Shown piece by piece: positions 44,406-54,730 of a stretch of DNA of 64,000 nucleotides. Origin of the DNA: Gambelia wislizenii (taxonomy: Eukaryota; Chordata; Lepidosauria; Squamata; Crotaphytidae); NCBI GenBank assembly GCA_030847615.1, contig JAUMIR010000005.1, positions 109,211,116 through 109,275,115 of the forward strand, in the 5' to 3' direction. Each line of letters opens with the position of its first letter. Within the stretch, counting starts at the first letter, position 1. The notes below the pieces were generated by a model. It saw nothing but the letters and a program-made list of their open reading frames with translations. It searched no databases and was not told the origin of the DNA. A program made the position numbers and the translations under genes.

Positions 44406-46001
44406 ATGGCATATACGCCCGTGCGGCTAGAGGCCATGCTCCCTCTTCTGGCCATTTACCCAGACAGGCAAGCTGCCGACTACATCAGAGAAGGCTTCTC
44501 AGCAGGTTTCAGGATCCCGGCAGCCGGCCCCCGGACGGCTTCCGTATCCGGGAACCTCAAGTCGGCTGCTGAGATGCCCAGGGTCCTTGCAGCCAAAATT
44601 CAAAAATAATGCGCAGCAGGGAGAGTAGCGGGACCATTCCCTTCCCCTCCCCTGGACAACCTCAGGGTGTCCCCTTTAGGGGTCGTGCCCAAAAAGACCC
44701 CCGGGGAATTCAGGCTTATCCATCACCTGTCATATCCTAGAGGATCATCTGTCAACGATGCCATACCAGCGGAACTATGCTCCGTTAGGTATGCATCGTT
44801 TGATCACGCAGTCAAGCTCGTTAGGGCTTGTGGTCCTGGAGCCCTTATGGCCAAGTGTGATATTCAGTCGGCCTTCCGACTCCTTCCGGTCCACCCTGAT
44901 GACCACTGCCTGCTTGGCTTCACTTTTCAAGGGCAATGGTACTATGACATGGCGCTCCCCATGGGGTGCTCCATTAGCTGCTTCGCCTTCGAAGCATTCA
45001 GTACCTTCTTGGAATGGGCTCTGAGCCACCGTACGGGTTTTTCAACAGTCACCCATTACCTGGATGACTTCCTTTTGATAGGAAGGGCGGGGAGGGAAGA
45101 TTGCGGGCTCCTTCTCCGGGCCTTCCAGGACATGGCGCTAGAATTCGGGGTTCCGTTGGCACCAGATAAGACTGTGGGGCCATCCAGCTCCATCACATAC
45201 TTGGGGGTTGAGCTCGATTCTGTGGCTCAGGTGTCTCGCCTCCCGGAGGATAAGTTAAGGGGCCTGGAGGAAAGGATTCGGTACTTGATGGGGAGGGAGA
45301 AGGCTACCCTCAAGGAGGTACAGTCACTGCTTGGCCACCTCAACTTCGCATGTCGGGTCATCTCTCCGGGCCGGGCCTTTTGCAGCAGACTTGCCAGAAT
45401 CACCTGTGGGGCCCGATCTCCACGTCACCACCTGCGCATCACAAAGGCAGTCAAGGAGGACCTGAGGGTGTGGCTTCGTTTTCTGGAAGGGTTCAACGGG
45501 GTTACTTTCTGGCAGGGGGAGGCAGCTCCGGGGGAGGGACTCCAGGTCCAATCAGACGCAGCGGGGGGTATTGGGTTTGGGGTTTATTTTAATGGCCAAT
45601 GGTGTGCGCAGCATTGGCCTCCCGACTGGAGGGACTCTGACATTATTCGGGACCTAACATTCTTAGAGTTCTTTCCCATAGTGGTAGCAGTCTGCTTATG
45701 GAAGAACGAGTTCCGGAACAAAAGGATATGCTTCTGGTGCGATAATCAGGCAGTGGTCCGGATTATCAACAGGCAGTCCTCCAGGTCTGACAGGGTCATG
45801 CGACTCGTCAGGGAATTTGTGCTCATTTGCCTGGCCGCTAACATTTCCTTCTCAGCCAAACATATCCCTGGTGTGGATAATGAAATCGCGGATGCCTTGT
45901 CTCGGTTCCAGGACGACAGATTCCGAACTTTAGCCCCGGACGCGGACCTGTCACCAGTAGCCTTCCCGGCCGAGCTCTGGCTCCTTGGGAAGGAACGGTG
46001 A
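44406..46001 (+). CDS. Reverse transcriptase/RNase H of the Ngaro-like element (one internal stop)
   Basis: The frame opens at ATG 44406, meets an in-frame TAA at 44607-44609, and continues in the same frame to TGA at 45999-46001. Past the stop lie RT motifs LMAKCDIQSAFRLLPVHP (first catalytic Asp near 44859), LPMGCSISCFAFEAFS and YLDD (45057-45068). RNase H follows with SDAAGG, LEFFP, WCDNQAVV and NEIADALSR, whose acidic residues are all present. The short part before the stop (MAYTPVRLEAMLPLLAIYPD...) is the normal N-terminus, so the TAA is probably a disabling mutation. Programmed readthrough is a less likely alternative. The protein copies the element RNA into the circular DNA that the recombinase inserts. 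Confidence 0.9.
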
Positions 46002-46894
46002 TCCGGGGGGTCATTGACTCCCTGGCACCCTCCACCCGGGCCAGCTACGCCAGGGCCGTTCAGCAATTCTTCGGCTTCAGAAGAAATCAAGGCTACGGGA
46101 GCTCCTGGCCATCTTCCGAACGCGAGGTCCTACACTACATGACCTACCTGAAGGAAAGAGGCATGGCTCCAAAAACTATCTCGCTTCACCTTGCTGCCAT
46201 CTCCTTCTTCAGCAAGGTGGCGGGGCAGGGCGACCCCTGCGGCTCTTTTCTAGTACGCAGGCTGATCGAAGGATGGCGGCGAAACAGCGGTCACAGCAAG
46301 GACACCCGCCGGCCCATATCCTATGAGCTACTTTGTAACCTGATGACAGCCCTACGCAGCGTCTGCAGATCCAGGTACGAAACTGCTTTGTTCTGCACGG
46401 TTTTTTCCCTGGCTTTCTTTGCAGCACTCCGTATCGGGGAGGCCGTATGCAGCTCCAGACGGGATTCGCCCGGACGGGCTATCCAGTTGGGAGACGTGGT
46501 GGTCAGCGAACGCAACCTGCGACTACAGATACGGCGCTCCAAGACGGATCAGCGGGGAAGAGGGTCGTGCCTGCTCCTACACAGAATAGCGGGATCCCCA
46601 GCTTGCCCGGTCGAGCTGATGAGACGGTACCTTGTCACCCGCCCCGATTCTCCAGGGACCCTCTTCATCCACGAAGACAGGTCCCCCCTGACGCGATTCC
46701 AGTTCACCAGCGTCCTGAGGTCGGCCCTTCAGCTACTGGGGCACCCCGCTACGGAATACGGAGGCCACTCCTTCCGGATCGGGGCCGCCACCACGGCGGC
46801 AGAAGAAGGACTGTCGGCACTGGACATTCAGCGGCTGGGCAGATGGCGCTCCAGGACATTCACCACCTACATTCGGCCAGAACTCAAGCTCTAG
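45998..46894 (+). CDS. Tyrosine recombinase of the Ngaro-like element
   Basis: Frame of 298 codons overlapping the RT stop by four bases. It opens with GTG, not ATG, and the first ATG is at about 46139, so how translation begins is unclear. Counting from 45998, the catalytic set is R145 (FAALRIGEA), K182 (RSKTDQ), H257 and R260 (HSFRIGAAT), W283 (GRW) and Y291 (TYIRP), complete. An N-terminal SAM-like helical region (about 1-95, APSTRASYARAVQQFF) precedes. It replaces a DDE integrase in this class and would recombine the circular intermediate with the target. The same HSFRIGA block decays in copies at 8.4 and 22.1 kb. Confidence 0.93.
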   Translation: MIRGVIDSLAPSTRASYARAVQQFFGFRRNQGYGSSWPSSEREVLHYMTYLKERGMAPKTISLHLAAISFFSKVAGQGDPCGSFLVRRLIEGWRRNSGHSKDTRRPISYELLCNLMTALRSVCRSRYETALFCTVFSLAFFAALRIGEAVCSSRRDSPGRAIQLGDVVVSERNLRLQIRRSKTDQRGRGSCLLLHRIAGSPACPVELMRRYLVTRPDSPGTLFIHEDRSPLTRFQFTSVLRSALQLLGHPATEYGGHSFRIGAATTAAEEGLSALDIQRLGRWRSRTFTTYIRPELKL

Positions 46895-47000
46895 CTGGTC
46901 AGGTCCTAGTGAGTCCCTCCAGTCGGATGGCCAACCCTGCGTGGGAGGAGGGCTGCCTGGGTTGGCGGAAGCCGAGAGGCTTGGAGGCCACTCGGCTTGG

Positions 47001-47453
47001 TGGCGGTGAGCATGGGGGCGCGGGATCCAAACTCGGGGCTTGGGGGTCTCCGGTGATGGGGCCAAGGTTATCTTGGTCATTAGCCACCTTGGATCACGGA
47101 GACCCAGAGGGGAACGGTCCCCATCTACCACTTTGCGAGTTTGGATCACGTGACTCGGTCATGTGACCAAGCACGTGATCAGTTAGCAGGCGGGCTAACT
47201 GATTATCAGTTAACCAACAGGCGGGTTGGTTAACGCCAGGGGACCACCCATGCTCATACGCCAACCAGGCAACCATCCCTCGCCGAGTTGTGGCCAAATT
47301 TTGCCAACTACTTTTACTTCTATGTTTGTACCTATTTTACCTTGTATCTATTTTACTATGTATCAATACATTCTCTGAAAGTCCATTAATGGTTGTTTAT
47401 TCTTTGGGGAAAAGGGGGTGTGAGAAGGGGGTGCCATCCCACCTCAGCACGCA
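47001..47453 (+). repeat. Split direct repeat B1
   Basis: Matches B2 (47911-48363) at a constant 910-bp offset with only a few substitutions (for example GGATCC against GGATGC near 47030). Contains a run of palindromes at 47144-47234. Ends ATCCCACCTCAGCACGCAA, directly joined to A2. Confidence 0.93.
47144..47234 (+). repeat. Palindrome array in B1 with two AGGCGG-loop hairpins
   Basis: GATCACGTG (47144-47152) pairs with CACGTGATC (47172-47180) around GGTCATGTGACC. Then CAGTTAGC-AGGCGG-GCTAACTG (47180-47201) and GTTAACCAAC-AGGCGG-GTTGGTTAAC (47209-47234) are two perfect hairpins sharing the same six-base loop. Repeated in B2 at 48054-48144. Confidence 0.9.
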
Positions 47454-47813
47454 ATACAGCTTCGGGACCTACCTGGTCCCGACGGCCAGCAGTTGCGTCT
47501 GGGGGGGTCCCCTTCCGACCCCCGGACCGCATGGCGGAGATGGGCGCCGCCATCTTCCCAGGCTCCCTCTCTCTGGCCGACGCAGGACGGCCTGAGAGAG
47601 GGATAGCGCGCCAGCCAATGGGGAAGAGGCTGCTCCTCCCCGATTGGCTGGCTGGGAAGTGGATTGTCCAATCAGAGACTCAGGACAGCCTGAGCCTCTG
47701 ATTGGACGATCCGGGAGGAGACTGCCCACGCAGTCTTCACTCAGGTCCGGCAGCCGGGTATTTATTTCCGGCTTTCTGCCGGACCTGGCCAGTTGGCTCC
47801 CGAGAGCCGAAGC
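47452..47813 (+). repeat. Split direct repeat A2
   Basis: 362-bp copy of A1, with the same CCAAT palindromes (shifted by about 5775 bp). Confidence 0.92.
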
Positions 47814-47910
47814 CCCGCCCCCCACTCCCTCAGTCAGGATTACCTATGCATTAGCTAGATTTTCTGGGAGTTTCTTCACTTATGCCTTTATCGTCACAAC
47901 TCATGGCAGT
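47814..47910 (+). other. Spacer between A2 and B2
   Basis: 97 bp with no match elsewhere in the element that I can see. Starts CCCGCCCCCCACTCCC. Confidence 0.6.
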
Positions 47911-48363
47911 TGGCAGTGAGCATGGGGGCGCGGGATGCAAACTCGGGGCTTGGGGGTCTCCGGTGATGGGGCCAAGGTTATCTTGGTCATTAGCCACCTT
48001 GGATCACGGAGACCCAGAGGGGAACGGTCCCCATCTACCACTTTGCGAGTTTGGATCACGTGACTCGGTCATGTGACCAAGCACGTGATCAGTTAGCAGG
48101 CGGGCTAACTGATTATCAGTTAACCAACAGGCGGGTTGGTTAACGCCAGGGGACCACCCATGCTCATACGCCAACCAGGCAACCATCCCTCGCCGAGTTG
48201 TGGCCAAATTTTGCCAACTACTTTTACTTCTATGTTTGTACCTATTTTACCTTGTATCTATTTTACTATGTATCAATACATTCTCTGAAAGTCCATTAAT
48301 GGTTGTTTATTCTTTGGGGAAAAGGGGGTGTGAGAAGGGGGTGCCATCCCACCTCAGCACGCA
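47911..48363 (+). repeat. Split direct repeat B2
   Basis: Terminal copy of B1. The element ends at about GCACGCA, followed by AATATCACAC of the flank. Confidence 0.93.
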
Positions 48364-48407
48364 AATATCACACAAAGACAAGACTCTCCTACTTTGTCTT
48401 ATTTAAT

Positions 48408-49015
48408 CATCTATTTCTTTATTTATTTTATATCCCACCTTTTTCCAAGCATGGGATCCAAGGTGATGTATAATGTTTTAAAAGCGCAATACAATTTAAA
48501 AAAAATCTTAATCCAAATGTTAAAACACAAACTTAATTTCTATTTAAAACTTGAAGTTAAAAAACAAGTTTAAAACAACATTAAAAGATGCTTAAAACAT
48601 GATAAAATAAAAACACTACATCTCTCCCCCATTAAAAGCTCTATTTGCCACCATACAGTAAAACCCAAAAGATTCCTTAAATAAAGATATCTTTGCCTCC
48701 TAGTGGAAAGACAGCAAGGAGCGGGACAATCATATATCCTACTGAAGAGAATTCCATAACCTGGGAATAGTCACTGAGAAACCTTTATCTCATGTCCTCA
48801 CCAGATGTGCCTGGGATGGTGTTGGAACTGAGAGAAAGCATTCACCTGCAGATCTTAGAGCACAGGTAAGTTCATATACGGACATATGTTTTTTTCAAAT
48901 GCTCAAATAGAATTCAGTGTACTGGCACTTTGCTTTTTTAAGGCATGCAGGGCTTTAAATATCATAACCAACTTTTCAATTCTGCTTGGAAACAGATGAG
49001 CAGCCAGTGGAGTTG
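48408..49015 (-). mobile_element. Degraded L2-type LINE, antisense
   Basis: TTTATATCCCACCTTTTTCC at the lower end is the 3'UTR tail. At the upper end, GCAGGGCTTTAAATATCATA, GCTTGGAAACAGATGAGCAG and CCAGTGG match the L2 coding end antisense (compare 51.88-51.95 kb). Open frame lost. Confidence 0.65.
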
Positions 49016-49499
49016 TTTCAGCAAGTATTGTTTCTTATCTTCTGAGTAAAAGAAGTCTATATAAGTGGCAAACCATTGTCTTGTGTACAGTGTGCTGGGT
49101 GAAGCCAAGCAATTGAAATTAAACTCTGCACAGACTGAAGCTTTGCTGGTAGGTGGTTCTCATGTCTGTTGATTTCTGCAGCCTGTTCATTCCCCTTGAA
49201 ATATCAGATGTATAGTTTGTGGGTACAATCCAATACAGCTTTGCCTCAGGTGGATTCAGTTGGCCAAGTGTGCCTTTTACCAGCTGAAATTTGCTTGCTA
49301 GCTATGACCAGTCTTGAACATTGAAGCTCTGTCCACAGAGGTTCACCCACTGATAATTCAGCCCTTCAGTGAATTACTGTAATTATTGTATGGGGAGGGT
49401 ACCATTGAAGACAACTCAGGAACTTTGAACTAATGCTGTAAATGGTTGAATCATAACCATCCAATAGAATAGTGCAAAATAGTACAAGTTTCTGAAGGG

Positions 49500-49700
49500 A
49501 CAGCATAGGTTGACTATTTGTTTATGGGCTGAATTCAATGTACTGGCACTTTGCTTTAAAGCCTTAAATGTCCTGTGATCAAAATAGCGAAAGGAACACC
49601 TCTGCCTATATCACATTGCTCATGGCTTGTCAGTTGAGGTTCTCCTCCAAGTACTTTAGATACCTTATGTGGCAGTAAGGATGACAAACTTTTTGTTGTG
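49500..49700 (+). mobile_element. Degraded L2-type LINE fragment
   Basis: The plus frame near 49521-49566 reads EFNVLALCFKALNVL, the L2 block equivalent to QYKVLVMTFKALHGL at 51.9 kb. YITLLMACQLR follows after breaks. Confidence 0.5.
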
Positions 49701-50972
49701 CTTCCCTGTTTATGCAATATTTTTCCTTGAAATATAACTGGTATCAAACACAGCTATGGCCTCACAGCAATATATTTTTGTTTGCTTAAGTATGTGTTCT
49801 CTTTTAGTTGCTGATGTTTCTTTCTTTCTTTTTTCTTTTTTGCTTTATTACATTTATTTTATCTTGCATCTTTACATTCAATCATGCTTTTGTACATTTG
49901 CCTAGTATCTGTAAGGGTGAAAGGTGGCTTTAAAAATGTTTTAATTAACTGTCTGCTATTTCCTTATAACATCATACTTCACAAGAGAGATAATCTATAT
50001 GTTTAGCTATCAAGCATCAAGGAACAGTTCACATGAGATTATCCCAGGATAGATTTTCCCCCAGTGATTTGTCAACATTCAAGGCTTTTAACAGAGCAAT
50101 TGTATAAGAATTTCTACAAGATCCTAAATGTGAGGGGAGCAACATAAAAATAAAAATGTATTCTAGGTAAATGTTTTCCAGCATCTAATTAGAGAAAGAT
50201 TGTATTAAAATGCATATTCCATTAAACTGGTTAAAAAGTAGAATTAGAAGTCTTTCTGAACACATAGACATTATAAGCATTTTGTATGCTTCCCCCCCCC
50301 CAAAAAAAAGTAAAATAAAGAGGCAGAGTTAGCATGTTTAGGGAAACAATTTTCAGAATCTGAAAGATACCACTCCTGGAATATCATTAGATCCATCCTC
50401 ATAGCATAGCTGGGATGAAGACAGCCTCTGTGCTATTATACTAGGAGGAAAGATTTGGGGGAAAGTGGCATTCAAGGTCTTTGCCTTGGCAATGAAAAGG
50501 AGACCTGGGTGGCACAAATGAAGTGATTTAGGATAACCAGGCTAACCAGGTTCTCTTGAAACTTTGTTCTCTAAGAAAAATGGATTTTAGCTATGACTTG
50601 CCCCCAAGTGAAGGAAGCAAAATCACTTGGCTTGATTTTCAGCAAGCATAGTGATGCAGCAGTCAAAAGATTTCAGTGACAAAGGTGATCTTCAATGATG
50701 AGGAGATTTCAGTTTTTAAAAAGGTTGGAAGATGAATGTTGGATCTGATGAAAACCACTGGAACTTGAAAGCCACAGCATATATAAATGTTTTTAAACAT
50801 GGCATAGCTAAAAGTGTACACTTATCTCATGTATATTGAAAAGGTTGACACCCTTTTGGTGATTGAAAACAATAGGCTAAGCAGGATAGATTTCTGATCA
50901 AAATGTGTCTTTCAGTAGCAATGGATCTGTGGGGTCTCTTGCAAGCTTCAGAAACCCTGGGATGATGCAACT
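49701..50972. other. Unassigned DNA
   Basis: AT-rich, with no gene or recognisable repeat. Confidence 0.5.
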
Positions 50973-51174
50973 CTTTAGTTCATTGTTTCTCAACCAGGGT
51001 TACCTGGAACCCTAGGGTTCCCCAAGAGGTTGCTAGGGGTTCCTCAAGAGAATGTGATTGTGGGGGGAAGAACTAGAAGTACATAGAATAATGTTTATGT
51101 GGGGTTCCCTGAGACCTGAAAATTATTTCAAGAATTCCTCCAGGATAAAAAGGTTGAGAAAGGCTGCTTTAGTT
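50973..51174. mobile_element. hAT MITE, 186 bp
   Basis: Element 50981-51166 starts CATTGTTTCTCAACC and ends GGTTGAGAAAGGCTG. It is flanked by a perfect 8-bp duplication, CTTTAGTT (50973-50980, 51167-51174). One base of the CAG terminus is changed. Confidence 0.9.
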
Positions 51175-51383
51175 TGATGCTTTAATATTTATTGCCTGAC
51201 TGATGATCCTCATATACATGTCTCATTCTGAGCAGCTATGTTTACTTTGGACTAATTGAGGATATATTGCCAGTATCTCAGTCTGGTACTCATTGTCTAT
51301 GAGCCTCATTGCCTTTGATATTCTTCAGTATTTCCTTTCTGCATTCAGTGATGATGATGATTATGATGATGATAATAATAATT

Positions 51384-52065
51384 ATTATTATTATTTTCAT
51401 TTCTATCCCGCCCCTCTGCAATGCAATCGGAGCGGCTTACAATATAAAAACTCCATAATTACAATACCCTAGCCCACCCAGCCCTTAAAATAATATTAAA
51501 TTATAAAGGATTAAAAACATACAATAATTAAAAATATATTAAATTACAAAAAAATTTAAAACATACAATAATTTAAAAAAAAATCCAATTGCAGCTCAGA
51601 GGGAAAGGACAGCCAAGTCTTGGGCCGGGATAGTTATTCAGGAAAGGCCGGAAAAGACCCATCTTGACAGCTTTTTAAAAGCTGTCTAAGGTGGTAATAA
51701 GATGGATCTCATCCAGCAGGCCATTCCATAATCTTGGAGCGGTAGCAGAGAAGGCCCTCTGTGAGGTCACTGACAGCCTTGTTTTCATAGGTTGTAACAG
51801 ATTCCTCCCAGAGGACCAAAGTGCGCGGGGAGGGTCGTATGGAAGGAGGCGATCCCGGAGATAAATTGGACCCAAGCCATGTAGGGCTTTAAAGGTCATA
51901 ACCAACACCTTGTACTGTGCCCGGAAACTAATAGGCAGTGAGTGGAGAGCTTTTAGCACAGGTGTTATATGCTCTCTTCTGGAAACACCAGAAATCAACC
52001 TGGCTGCCATGTTCTGAACTAGTTGAAGTTTTTGAGTCAGTGATGCCATGGTCAGTTTCCTCTGC
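51384..52065 (-). mobile_element. L2-type LINE 3' end
   Basis: Minus frame 52049-51675 (124 codons) has KLQLVQNMAARLISGVSRRE, ITPVLKALHSLPISFRAQYK, MTFKALHGLGPIYL and SATAPRLWNGLLDEIH. This is the C-terminus of L2-clade pol after RT. The 3'UTR with GAGGGGCGGGATAG (complement) and an ATT/ATG run ends at about 51350-51395. It has lost most of the RT. The best-preserved L2 in the window. Confidence 0.85.
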
Positions 52066-52117
52066 TAAACTGCATAGGCCAACTCAGAAGTCTTTTGAAT
52101 CACCAGAATGCACATAC

Positions 52118-52187
52118 AGTTGGCCCTCTGTATCCAAGGGTTCTACATCCACAGATCCAACCAACCATGGCCTTCCAAGGGGCGAGG
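52118..52187 (+). mobile_element. Tigger/MER2-like terminal fragment
   Basis: ACAGTTGGCCCTCTGTATCC begins the piece, as at 58038. Only one terminus is present. Confidence 0.55.
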
Positions 52188-52189
52188 GG

Positions 52190-53694
52190 GGGGGAAGCAG
52201 AAAAAAAGAAACTGTTTAGTCTCAGACCCTGAGCATCATTCCTTCTTCAGATGTGGAATTCATTGGGTATTTCTTTGAAAAATATTCCCTCAGCTTAACT
52301 AACCAACCAGCCAATTCTCTTGGCTTAACCGACACCATAAGAGGAAAAATCTGTCAAGCACATTGTATGCTGTTAACATGATTGTCATTAATAAATTATC
52401 TCAGATGATACAAACAAAATGCCACAGAAATTCAGTAACTTTGATACTGTTTGCTATGTTTGCAACAGCTAAAGGAATTAGGTGTTTGCTTGAAGCATGC
52501 TTATAAAGAGCAGGACTTCCTTGTGACAAGGTTTAGTTGGTTTCTAGGGGAAAATATGTCTAAGTAGGCCACAAATTTGGGAAGCTGTCTCTTTAATAAT
52601 GTAATTTTGCTGCACTGGGGCCCCATGTTGTCTGTTTACTCAAGCAGGTGCTTCACCAGAACAGAATAATGCTGATGATGGAATATGCTGACCCATATAT
52701 TCTGTCCCAGCAGACTGCACCAGCTGGCTTAGCATGTGCTTATTGTTTAAATAAGTCCACTCATTCCACTCCCTGCTTTCTATCACATCCCTCTGAGGAA
52801 AAACAAATATAAATAATGTCATGTTCTGTTACAGCCTCTCTTCATGTCAGCTGCTTGTGACTGTTCTTCAATTATTTCATTTTCAGTTGATTTCTGTCCC
52901 TGCATCATTTATTTGCATTTTCCATGTGCTCCCTTTCCAAAGGTGACAAGACAGGACTAAGGAGCTTTATAGAATTTTGCTATATTGGAATTACTCAATT
53001 TTGCTCATGGAAAATTGATAGAGCATTTTATTCTCTCACTGGTTATTTTTAGACCTTTGTAGTTTGCCTCCATTTTCAATTTATGTGCTTTCCTCCTTGC
53101 AGGTTACAGTACAGATGAATACATATACACATTGATTAAATCAAAACATGGAAAATACTGTTGGTTGTACTGTAGGGTTGCAATCCTCCCCCCCCCCCCA
53201 CTGTTGTAACCTAACCTACATGCATGTCCACTTGTGTGCATGACTAAGCCCCAATGCTGGCTTACCTCCAGACTCTTGCTTGCATCCTGTAGGATGTGTG
53301 GGTGTGGGGGGGTTAGGTGGTTGGGGGGTGGGAAGTGAGCCAAGGCAGTTGATTGGATGTTGCATATTCTCACAAAGTGCTGGAAAACCATACTGGCCAA
53401 TTTGTGTTTTTTTCTGGTTTTCAGAGGAGATGAAGGAGGGACCCAATGTCCAGAAACTGTTCTATGTCCAGTACACTTCCAGACCATTTATGCCAAAATC
53501 CTCACAGGGTCTTAGAGATGTAATTTTTTAAACTATTACTTTTCTTGAAAAACTGGTTCAATGTTTTTGGAGACTATTTGCAGTTTAGGTCTTATCCTGT
53601 GAAAAATTTGAGCATTTATTTTTGTACAAAAAGCAGCATTCTCTGCACAGGAAACAGCATTTTCTGCACAAAAAATGCTGTTCCCTGAACAGAA
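52190..53694. other. Unassigned DNA
   Basis: No gene supported. The opposite-strand frames at 53.1-53.5 kb overlap each other around poly-C and GTG-rich stretches and lack domains. Confidence 0.45.
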
Positions 53695-53780
53695 AATGTT
53701 GTAGTGTTTTTTATTGTACATCACCATGTGCTTTTCAGATATGAGGTGGGATATACATATTTAAAGAAATAAATAAAAAT
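53695..53780 (+). mobile_element. L2-type tail fragment
   Basis: TATGAGGTGGGATATACATA followed by AAATAAATAAA is a plus-strand LINE/SINE tail of the L2 type. Confidence 0.5.
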
Positions 53781-53929
53781 GTTGGGATATATAGTGCACC
53801 AATGTGCATAGGTGTATGGTTTTGTTTTACATTAAACAATATTTTCTGCATGTATGTTATTTTCTGAAAATTCTGTTTTCTGTTCAGAAAATACTATTTT
53901 CTGTGTAAATAAATAAATAAATAAACCTT

Positions 53930-54245
53930 ATCAGTCTCGGATGTCATGTATTTGCGTTCCAAGTTGCAGTGACCAGCAGTTTCAGAATTCATCAGAAAAC
54001 TTTATTGGCTCAGAAATCCAGAAAGTATATCATACCAAGTTGTTGCTCAGAATTGAAACTTAAGAGAGCAGACAGTATACTAAAAGCGTATTACAGTCTT
54101 TGAAATCTGGCAGGCTTCAATACTCCTCTCCACAGTTACCACAGATCTCTCATTAACAAGTACAAACAAATGAAAGCACAATTAATACCAAGGTTACAGA
54201 ACAATACAAAAAAAGGGCAGGAACAGGCAACATCAGGGGCTGATC
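53930..54245 (-). mobile_element. Possible solo LTR (antisense), uncertain
   Basis: Read on the minus strand the segment starts TGTCAGGATCAGCCCCTGAT at 54242 and carries an AATAAA-like signal (complement TTTATT near 54001). It resembles an LTR. I could not find a convincing TG...CA pair with a target duplication, so this remains a guess. Confidence 0.25.
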
Positions 54246-54730
54246 CTGACATAGGATTCTCCTCATCACTTGAGAAATATGTTTTTCAACCATTTTTCAA
54301 ATATTTCTAAATACTCTTTCCATTGTAGCACTACTCTTTGGAGGTTTTACCCACCTACCCACTCCTAGTGATATGTTCTGAGATTTGCCATGAGTGCTGA
54401 CTGACTACTATTTTAGTCTCAAACAGCATTCGCTTCTTGGTTGCAGGATTTTCTTCGCAGAGGAACTCACCTCTCTCTGTTATTGTTAATGTGTATCTTC
54501 CATTTGTCATTACTTTAAACTGGGCGGATGTTGTAGGCATTGGGCAGGACCTGTTATCACACTCTCCCATAAGGTAACTTGGGGCTCATTAGATTCTTGC
54601 CTAGCTCTGGGGTGAAGGTGAATTCCCATCCCTGGTGGTGATAGGAGCCAGACCACAATAGATCTCTACTTCCACCGCTCCATTTGGCAACTGGGTGAAC
54701 ATCATTCAGCAGGAGGGCCAGCCAGACAAA
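54246..54730. other. Unassigned DNA
   Basis: No gene. A minus frame at 54355-54570 (71 codons) shows no domain. Confidence 0.45.

Larger units (their letters stand above)
41677..48363 (+). mobile_element. Ngaro/DIRS-like tyrosine-recombinase retrotransposon
   Basis: 6.7-kb G+C-rich element with the split direct repeats typical of Ngaro/PAT-type elements. A1 (41677-42039), coding region, B1 (47001-47453), A2 (47452-47813), a 97-bp spacer, B2 (47911-48363). B1 runs directly into A2. The genes are gag-like (43025-44383), RT/RNase H (44406-46001, one internal stop) and tyrosine recombinase (45998-46894). No integrase, protease, methyltransferase or LTR is seen. No target duplication flanks it, as expected for YR integration. 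The few differences between repeat copies suggest a recent insertion. Confidence 0.93.

Noticed and set aside
41677..48363. LTR retrotransposon or endogenous retrovirus
   Set aside because: The repeats are split (A1, B1-A2-B2), there is no TG...CA pair, no target duplication, no protease or integrase, and a tyrosine recombinase is present.
53104..53531. Overlapping frames of 76-127 codons
   Set aside because: On opposite strands over the same bases, around poly-C and GTG-rich tracts, with no domain.
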